Shown piece after piece: positions 58,369 to 62,700 of a stretch of DNA of 62,700 nt; positions within the stretch are counted from its first letter, which is position 1, and each line of letters starts with the position of its first letter. The stretch covers positions 1-62,700 of the forward strand of contig JACQUZ010000150.1 in NCBI GenBank assembly GCA_016210055.1, read 5' to 3'. The notes beneath the pieces were generated by a model. It worked only from the letters and a program-made list of their open reading frames with translations, did no database searches and had not been told where the DNA came from. The translations under genes and the position numbers were made by a program. Source of the DNA: Deltaproteobacteria bacterium (GTDB lineage: Bacteria; Myxococcota_A; Polyangia; Haliangiales; SHYZ01).

Positions 58369-59280
58369 TCAGCCAGTCGAGCGCTTGGTCGGCACAGGTG
58401 CCGCGTTGATCTTCGAGATCGTTTCTTCGAGTCGCCCCTCGGGAAGGCTCACGCGAGTGGGCATTCCCCCCCCCAGGTTCAACAGCGACACGAAATCCCA
58501 GCCGGAGTCGTACGGCGCAGCGACCGTGAGCATGCCCGAAGCGCGCACGACGGCCACTTGTGCCTTCTTCTGCCCCTCGAGAAGGAGCTCGGTCTTGTCG
58601 TAGGGGCCGCGCGACTCGCGCGCGTCCACCAGCGCGATCCTGCCGATCGATCGATAGCGGCCCGCCAGCCTTCGTGTCTCCTGCTCCATGAGCTCGAATT
58701 CCGCCGCAGCCTCGGCGATGACAGCGCGATGCTCCTTGTCCCTGAGGCCTCCTACGAGCCATCGCACGATGCGGTGCTTGAGCGCCTCGTCTCGAAACCG
58801 GGCCCGTAGGGCGTGATCGATGAGTCGACCCGTGGGGCCAGGCTCGCCCATCCGCGTGTCGACCATGCGTGCGTCCTCGTCGGCAGATGGGTATGGAGCC
58901 CGGCCGCCGAGGATCCACTTGGCCGCCGCGTAGAGCCCATCTAGGTCCACGTGCGTCACGATGGTCTCGATCGGACCGATGGCCTGCACGAGCTCGGGAG
59001 TGATCATTTCCGGACAGGCTCCATGCTCGGCCTTGGTGGCGAGCACGAACCGCGGATCCGCCGCGTATCGTGCATGGTATTCATGGTCATGGTGGTCCAC
59101 CCAGGCGGCTAGGCGATCTCCAAGCTTGGCTAGAAACGGTCCAGTGACCGTCTCGAACGGTGTTCCCAGCCCCTCAGCCGCAAAAGCGATGTCGAGGACA
59201 ACGACCCTTCCCGGAAGCGTGTCGGCATCCGGGAGGGAACGCGGGGTCGTAAACACCGTACGAGCAATCGCCTCTGCCAC
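58369..59280 (-). CDS. DHH-like phosphoesterase/hydrolase family protein
   Basis: A 303-residue cytosolic protein. A WVDHHDHEYH cluster near residue 60 and THVDLDGLYAAAKWILGG near residue 110 are reminiscent of the DHH and D-x-DG metal sites of DHH phosphoesterases; a VVVLDIAF strand starts the Rossmann-like fold. The C-terminal half is Arg-rich and helical, then a beta-strand GMPTRVSLPEGR similar to DHHA1 ends. The match is motif-level and incomplete, so other metal-dependent hydrolase families remain possible. GTG 59280 is preceded by TAAAGT six bases upstream and no strong Shine-Dalgarno. Divergent from the receiver-DUF4388-J gene. Confidence 0.55.
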   Translation of the reverse strand: MAEAIARTVFTTPRSLPDADTLPGRVVVLDIAFAAEGLGTPFETVTGPFLAKLGDRLAAWVDHHDHEYHARYAADPRFVLATKAEHGACPEMITPELVQAIGPIETIVTHVDLDGLYAAAKWILGGRAPYPSADEDARMVDTRMGEPGPTGRLIDHALRARFRDEALKHRIVRWLVGGLRDKEHRAVIAEAAAEFELMEQETRRLAGRYRSIGRIALVDARESRGPYDKTELLLEGQKKAQVAVVRASGMLTVAAPYDSGWDFVSLLNLGGGMPTRVSLPEGRLEETISKINAAPVPTKRSTG

Positions 59281-59286
59281 CCTGAG

Positions 59287-59292
59287 ACTTTA
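59287..59292 (-). promoter_or_regulatory. Leaderless-type -10 box TAAAGT
   Basis: Minus-strand TAAAGT ends 6 bases before the GTG start at 59280. Confidence 0.3.
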
Positions 59293-59317
59293 GGACCGAT
59301 GGATAAGAAGTGCCAGC

Positions 59318-61282
59318 ATGATAGGATATCGAGGATTGCATTCTGTCCTGGTCGTGGAAGATGATCCCCTCGTGGGGGCCGAGCTCGCCGCCGAGCTCGA
59401 GATACGAGGGTATGACGTGGACTGGGTTCGTGACGCCCAGTCCGGCGCGCCCGAAGTGCGCCGCGACAAGGCCCCCCGCGTCCTCATCGTCGACTTTTAC
59501 CTCCCCAAGGGGGACGGGATATCCCTAATCGAGAAATGGAAAGAGCAAGACCGACCGCCATCGGTGATCCTGCTCTCCGGAGCCGACGTCACCGATGAGC
59601 TGCAAGAGCGGCTACCTAAGAACCGGCAGCCAGAGCGGGTGTTCACCAAGCCCATCGGCTTGTCAGTTATCGTCGACGCCGTTCGGGAACTCGCACCGCA
59701 AGGGCGCCGCGCCCCGGACGGCCAAGGCGATGTGGCCGGCGAGTCACGGCGAACAGGGTTGCTCCCCGAGCTCCTTTGGTACATCGCCAAGGGACACCGC
59801 AGCGGCCTCTTGGTCCTCGACGACGTGGAAAATGCGGCCATCGTGCATGTCCGCCACGGCGACCCGGTGTTCGTCGAGTCGGGCTCTCTCGACGAGACCT
59901 TGGGCCGCCTGCTCCTACGCGAGGGAGCCCTGTCACAAGGGCAGTATCAAGAGGCGCTCCGGCGCATGACGGACGACTTGGTCCAAAGGGAAGACATCCG
60001 ATTCGGCGAGATCGTGGTCTCGATGGGCTTCTGCTCGGCGGAAATCGTTTTCGCGACCCTGCGCACCCAGGTGTGCGAGAAGCTCGTCAACCTGTTCCAC
60101 AGGCGCTCGCAGCTGGCCGAATTTCGCGAAGGAAACGACGAAGTCATGCTCGGAGTCGCATTCCGCGTGGACGCCCTGAAGGTGATCCTCGACGGGATTC
60201 GGCGGCACTACGGCCCCGATCAACTCCAGCCCGTCGTCACGCCACGCGAGCGGCGGTACGCGGCGCTGGCCCAATCGTTCTCTGAGATCCGCCCCCGAAT
60301 GCCGTTCACGACGCTGGAAGAGCGATTCCTCGTGAAGCTCCGGGGAGACAAGGTCATTCGCGACATCCTGGACCAATGCGGCTTGGAGCGCACCCACGCC
60401 ATGCAGGTGCTCTATGCCCTACACGTCGTCGAAGCGCTGGAGCTGTCGTCTGAGCCGATCCCAAGGACGCCGCGGAATTGTCGTCCCAAGCGAGCAAGGC
60501 GAGCGACACCGACCCCAACGCCTCCGGCATCCGTCTCGAAAGAACCGGCAGAGGAGGTCCTTGCGAGGCACCTGAAGGTGTCCGGGCGCTCCCACTATGA
60601 GATCCTCGACGTCCCCAAGGACGCTAGCGCCGTGGACATCGAGCAAGCGTTTCGCCGGCTGAGTGAGAAGTACTCCCCCGACCGTCTTGCGGACACGCCC
60701 CTGGGAGAGGCGCATGAGCGCGCCACCGAGCTATGGGCGCAGATCGTGCTCGCGCACGAGACGCTGAGGGACCCACCCAAGAGGGAGCGGTACGATCGCT
60801 CTCAGCGCATCACGGTAGGGCACTCGCCCCAAGAGAAGCGGCGTCGGCGAGAGGAGTTCCTCGCAGAAGCGGCGTTCCAACGTGGGTTGGCGGAGCTCGC
60901 CGCCGACCGGGTTTTGCATGCGGTCCTCGAGCTGGCCAACGCCCGGGCTCTCGCCCCGCACGAGCCGGAATACGCCTGCTATGAGATTTGGGCTCGCTGC
61001 CTCCAAGCGATAGAGACGGGTGCCGACATGCGGGCCACGGCTCAAGAGGCGCGCGCCCGCATGGAAGCCGCGCTCGTGGACAAGCGGCCCCGCCCGCGGG
61101 CGCTCTACGCCATCGCCCTTTCGTGCCAGGTACTGGAGGACCACGAAGCGGCCCGAGAGCACCTGCGCGCCGCATTGTCGTTTGACCCGGACTTCGCCGA
61201 AGCGAGGAACCTCCTCAAATCTCTCGGCAACCCCTTCAGCCGGAGCAGGGCCGATTTCCGGGACGACAGCAGCGGTTGGTAG
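59318..61282 (+). CDS. Receiver-DUF4388-J-domain-TPR-like regulator
   Basis: A 654-residue cytosolic regulator. Residues 1-120 are a receiver with Asp59 (VDFYLP), acidic pair in VEDD, and Lys111 (TKP), all intact. Residues about 145-290 are a DUF4388 (PATAN-like) domain (GLLPELLWYIAKGHRSG, RRLLREGALSQGQ). Residues about 425-495 are a J-domain starting HYEILDVPKDAS, in which the HPD motif is replaced by SPD (Ser453-Pro-Asp). The rest (500-650) holds two TPR-like repeats (ALSFDPDFAEA). Loss of the HPD histidine should abolish normal Hsp70 ATPase activation, so this domain may only bind. The layout is Myxococcota-like. ATG 59318 start. Confidence 0.88.
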   Translation: MIGYRGLHSVLVVEDDPLVGAELAAELEIRGYDVDWVRDAQSGAPEVRRDKAPRVLIVDFYLPKGDGISLIEKWKEQDRPPSVILLSGADVTDELQERLPKNRQPERVFTKPIGLSVIVDAVRELAPQGRRAPDGQGDVAGESRRTGLLPELLWYIAKGHRSGLLVLDDVENAAIVHVRHGDPVFVESGSLDETLGRLLLREGALSQGQYQEALRRMTDDLVQREDIRFGEIVVSMGFCSAEIVFATLRTQVCEKLVNLFHRRSQLAEFREGNDEVMLGVAFRVDALKVILDGIRRHYGPDQLQPVVTPRERRYAALAQSFSEIRPRMPFTTLEERFLVKLRGDKVIRDILDQCGLERTHAMQVLYALHVVEALELSSEPIPRTPRNCRPKRARRATPTPTPPASVSKEPAEEVLARHLKVSGRSHYEILDVPKDASAVDIEQAFRRLSEKYSPDRLADTPLGEAHERATELWAQIVLAHETLRDPPKRERYDRSQRITVGHSPQEKRRRREEFLAEAAFQRGLAELAADRVLHAVLELANARALAPHEPEYACYEIWARCLQAIETGADMRATAQEARARMEAALVDKRPRPRALYAIALSCQVLEDHEAAREHLRAALSFDPDFAEARNLLKSLGNPFSRSRADFRDDSSGW

Positions 61283-61285
61283 TTT

Positions 61286-61313
61286 TTGCGTCGCGGCCAA
61301 GGCCGTTCATAAT
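61286..61313 (+). promoter_or_regulatory. Promoter candidate TTGCGT-N16-CATAAT
   Basis: TTGCGT at 61286, 16-base spacer, CATAAT at 61308, all within the 43 bases between the regulator gene and the secreted protein gene. Predicted start near 61320, giving a leader of a few bases before the ATG at 61326. Confidence 0.45.
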
Positions 61314-61325
61314 CTGCTTACTAGA

Positions 61326-62276
61326 ATGGCGCACGGCGCAAGGCTGCTTCTCGGTACCCTCATTCTCTTGCTCCCGGCTAGGGCTTGGTCGGGTGCGGAC
61401 GCCTCGGAGGAGTTCACGGGTGGATTCCGCATGGAAGGGGACCCCAAGGTCGAAACAGTTTTCGGCGACCCGGCCGAGTTCAAGAAACACGTGGACCGGT
61501 TCTTCGTGCTTCACGGCGAAATGCAACGGGCCCGCGACGACTTCTCCCGCAACGTGCAGGCCGTCTTGTCGTCGCTCGCCGCCTTCCGCGCCGCAGGCGG
61601 GCAGAAGTGCCCGCTCGATGCCCTGGCGCTGTCCTACTCGCGCGCGTTCCGCCTCGGGCAGGTTTACCACAAGCTGGGGAAGGAGCTCGAGGGACACCAC
61701 GTGTCGATCAAGGAGCTGGACGTCCTTGGAGAAACCAAGGGGCTCACCCCCGACTACCGTTGGAAGGTCGCGCGTGCCCTCAAGAGCTATTCACACGTGC
61801 TGGTGGATTTCCGCGAAATGCGCTTGGCGTTCCAGGACCAGCTCGCCAGCGAGATCGCGTTCCAGGGGTGCGATCCGCTGCAGCTGATCGCGAAAGGGGA
61901 AGAGCTCGAGAAATCGGGTGCTCCGTCGACAACAACAGCCGTCACGGACGACAAGCGCCTTGCGACGGGCAAGTCGGGGAAGCAGGGCGGCAAGGGGCGT
62001 GAGGGGAAGAAACCCGACCTAGCGCCGCCGATTCCATCGACGACCGCGACCTTCTTCGTCGACAATTCGTCTTGCCCGAGCTCGGTGCGGGTGTACCTGG
62101 ACGGTACGCTGCTCGGCGAGGTCGCCTCGATGTCCAAGGCAGCGTTCCAAACCCTCACGGCTCGCCATGATCTCTGCCTGATCGCGTCGACCTCCCAGCA
62201 GCAGTGCGGCGTGCCCGGGACCGTGCGCAAGACGTACATCCATGACGGTTGGTCGATTACGCTCAGGTGCGATTGA
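61326..62276 (+). CDS. Secreted protein of unknown function
   Basis: A 316-residue protein with an N-terminal signal peptide (MAHGARLLLGTLILLLPARAWS). The mature part is first helical (residues 50-200, charged, heptad-like), then a basic low-complexity linker (GKSGKQGGKGREGKK, residues 217-236), and a beta-rich C-terminal module with four Cys (SSCPSS, DLCLI, QQCG and RCD) probably forming two disulfides, with YLDGTLLGEV typical of a PEGA-like or jelly-roll strand pair. No enzyme signature. It ends 22 bases before the stop of the convergent TPR gene. Likely periplasmic. Confidence 0.8.
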   Translation: MAHGARLLLGTLILLLPARAWSGADASEEFTGGFRMEGDPKVETVFGDPAEFKKHVDRFFVLHGEMQRARDDFSRNVQAVLSSLAAFRAAGGQKCPLDALALSYSRAFRLGQVYHKLGKELEGHHVSIKELDVLGETKGLTPDYRWKVARALKSYSHVLVDFREMRLAFQDQLASEIAFQGCDPLQLIAKGEELEKSGAPSTTTAVTDDKRLATGKSGKQGGKGREGKKPDLAPPIPSTTATFFVDNSSCPSSVRVYLDGTLLGEVASMSKAAFQTLTARHDLCLIASTSQQQCGVPGTVRKTYIHDGWSITLRCD

Positions 62277-62297
62277 GCTAGGCGCGGCGAACCCACG

Positions 62298-62700
62298 CTA
62301 CTCGACCTGGATCTCCCCTTCTCGTGCCCTGCGCCGCAGCTCGTCTATCAGCCGCAGGTTGTGCAGGGCCCGCTCGTGCTTGGGATCGGATCGCACGCAC
62401 TCATGGAAAGCCTTCTCCGCCTCCTCCACGCGCCCCAGCCTTAGAAGGACAACTCCCATTGCAAACCGGATCTCGACATCGGTCGGGTCCAGCTCCGTGG
62501 CGAGCACGAGCTCCTCGAGTGCGCGATCTCTTTTTTGCGCAAGGGACAGGGCGAGCCCGTAGTTGTAATGAACGCGCGGGCTTGACGGGCGCTTGGCGGC
62601 CGCGCGGGAAAGATACCAAAGCGCCTGCTGATGATCCTTGCGTCGATAGTGAATCGCGCCGAGGTTGTTGTAGGTCTCGCCGAGGTAGCGCGCGAACCGC
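62298..62700 (-). CDS. Tetratricopeptide repeat protein, N-terminus beyond window
   Basis: The frame is open to the window edge and 134 residues of its C-terminal part are visible. At least three 34-residue TPR units are readable: GETYNNLGAIHYRRKDHQQ, VHYNYGLALSLAQKRDRALEE and EIRFAMGVVLLRLGRVEEAEKAF, each ending in the P-x-x-A/V spacing. The tail (LRRRAREGEIQVE) is charged. Without the N-terminus, no more specific role can be given. Convergent with the secreted protein gene. Confidence 0.8.
   Translation of the reverse strand, partial: RFARYLGETYNNLGAIHYRRKDHQQALWYLSRAAAKRPSSPRVHYNYGLALSLAQKRDRALEELVLATELDPTDVEIRFAMGVVLLRLGRVEEAEKAFHECVRSDPKHERALHNLRLIDELRRRAREGEIQVE

Noticed and set aside
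1..62700. Many long antisense reading frames, for example minus 3985-4866, minus 11172-12539, minus 19455-20582, minus 32645-34417 and plus 49620-51014.
   Set aside because: They mirror well-supported genes, have Arg/Pro/Ala/Gly-rich translations without domains, and arise from the strong third-position G/C bias.
1..62700. tRNA, rRNA, CRISPR, insertion sequence, phage or plasmid features.
   Set aside because: None was found on reading; no transposase, integrase or repeat-spacer structure is visible.

Overview
The window is G+C-rich bacterial chromosome with dense, strongly third-position-biased genes on both strands. I see no rRNA, tRNA, CRISPR array, insertion sequence, phage gene or integration site. 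The gene set points to a Myxococcota (Deltaproteobacteria, Polyangia/Myxococcia-like) genome. Indicators are many lipoproteins, Cys-rich lipoproteins with Asp/Ala/Pro linkers, a receiver-DUF4388-J-domain regulator, a PP2C-cyclic-nucleotide-binding fusion, DUF507, a QEGLA-motif protein, and multi-domain ATPase-TPR regulators. This placement is inference from gene content; no marker gene is present.

Layout. 1-11 kb: a 5'-truncated bacterial alpha-2-macroglobulin, TerC, then on the minus strand a DUF885 hydrolase and a very large peptidase-propeller-barrel surface protein. 11-18.5 kb: a BMP-type binding lipoprotein followed by a TonB-dependent receptor; convergent to them a histidine-kinase phosphoacceptor domain without a catalytic domain, overlapping a heparinase II/III gene; then a trypsin-like protease and a lone receiver protein coupled to a 48-residue membrane protein. 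18.7-23.1 kb: the most unusual locus, a protein with two complete D-Ala-D-Ala-ligase-like ATP-grasp units, translationally coupled to a P1 (DmpA-type) aminopeptidase, with a zinc metallopeptidase converging on it. 23.2-30.9 kb: anion permease, Asp-rich repeat lipoprotein, aldehyde dehydrogenase-cupin pair, PilZ protein, and a minus-strand operon of 2-hydroxyacid dehydrogenase, MurG-like glycosyltransferase and a His-rich mini-lipoprotein. 31-40.8 kb: EEP nuclease/phosphatase lipoprotein, zinc-ribbon/AAA/TPR regulator, a UvrD-type helicase scrap, AarF kinase, rhomboid, Nudix, DUF507 and YfhO. 40.9-48.8 kb: etfA-etfB plus an ADP-forming acyl-CoA-synthetase-like ATP-grasp protein, a tandem DsbA-like protein, an EamA transporter, the PP2C-cNMP fusion and a Cys-rich lipoprotein. 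48.8-62.7 kb: PlsB, two secreted lipoproteins, lytic transglycosylase, MATCAP/QEGLA metallopeptidase-like protein, serine acetyltransferase, DUF5658 membrane protein, DHH-like hydrolase, the receiver-DUF4388-J protein, a secreted protein and a truncated TPR protein.

Two genome-wide habits stand out. Convergent genes repeatedly overlap at their 3' ends, in six pairs. At least eight genes lack a Shine-Dalgarno sequence but carry a -10-like hexamer ending 6-7 bases before the start codon, as expected for leaderless mRNAs, while other genes have strong GGAGG sites. Start codons were chosen on these two signals where possible; GTG and TTG starts are common.
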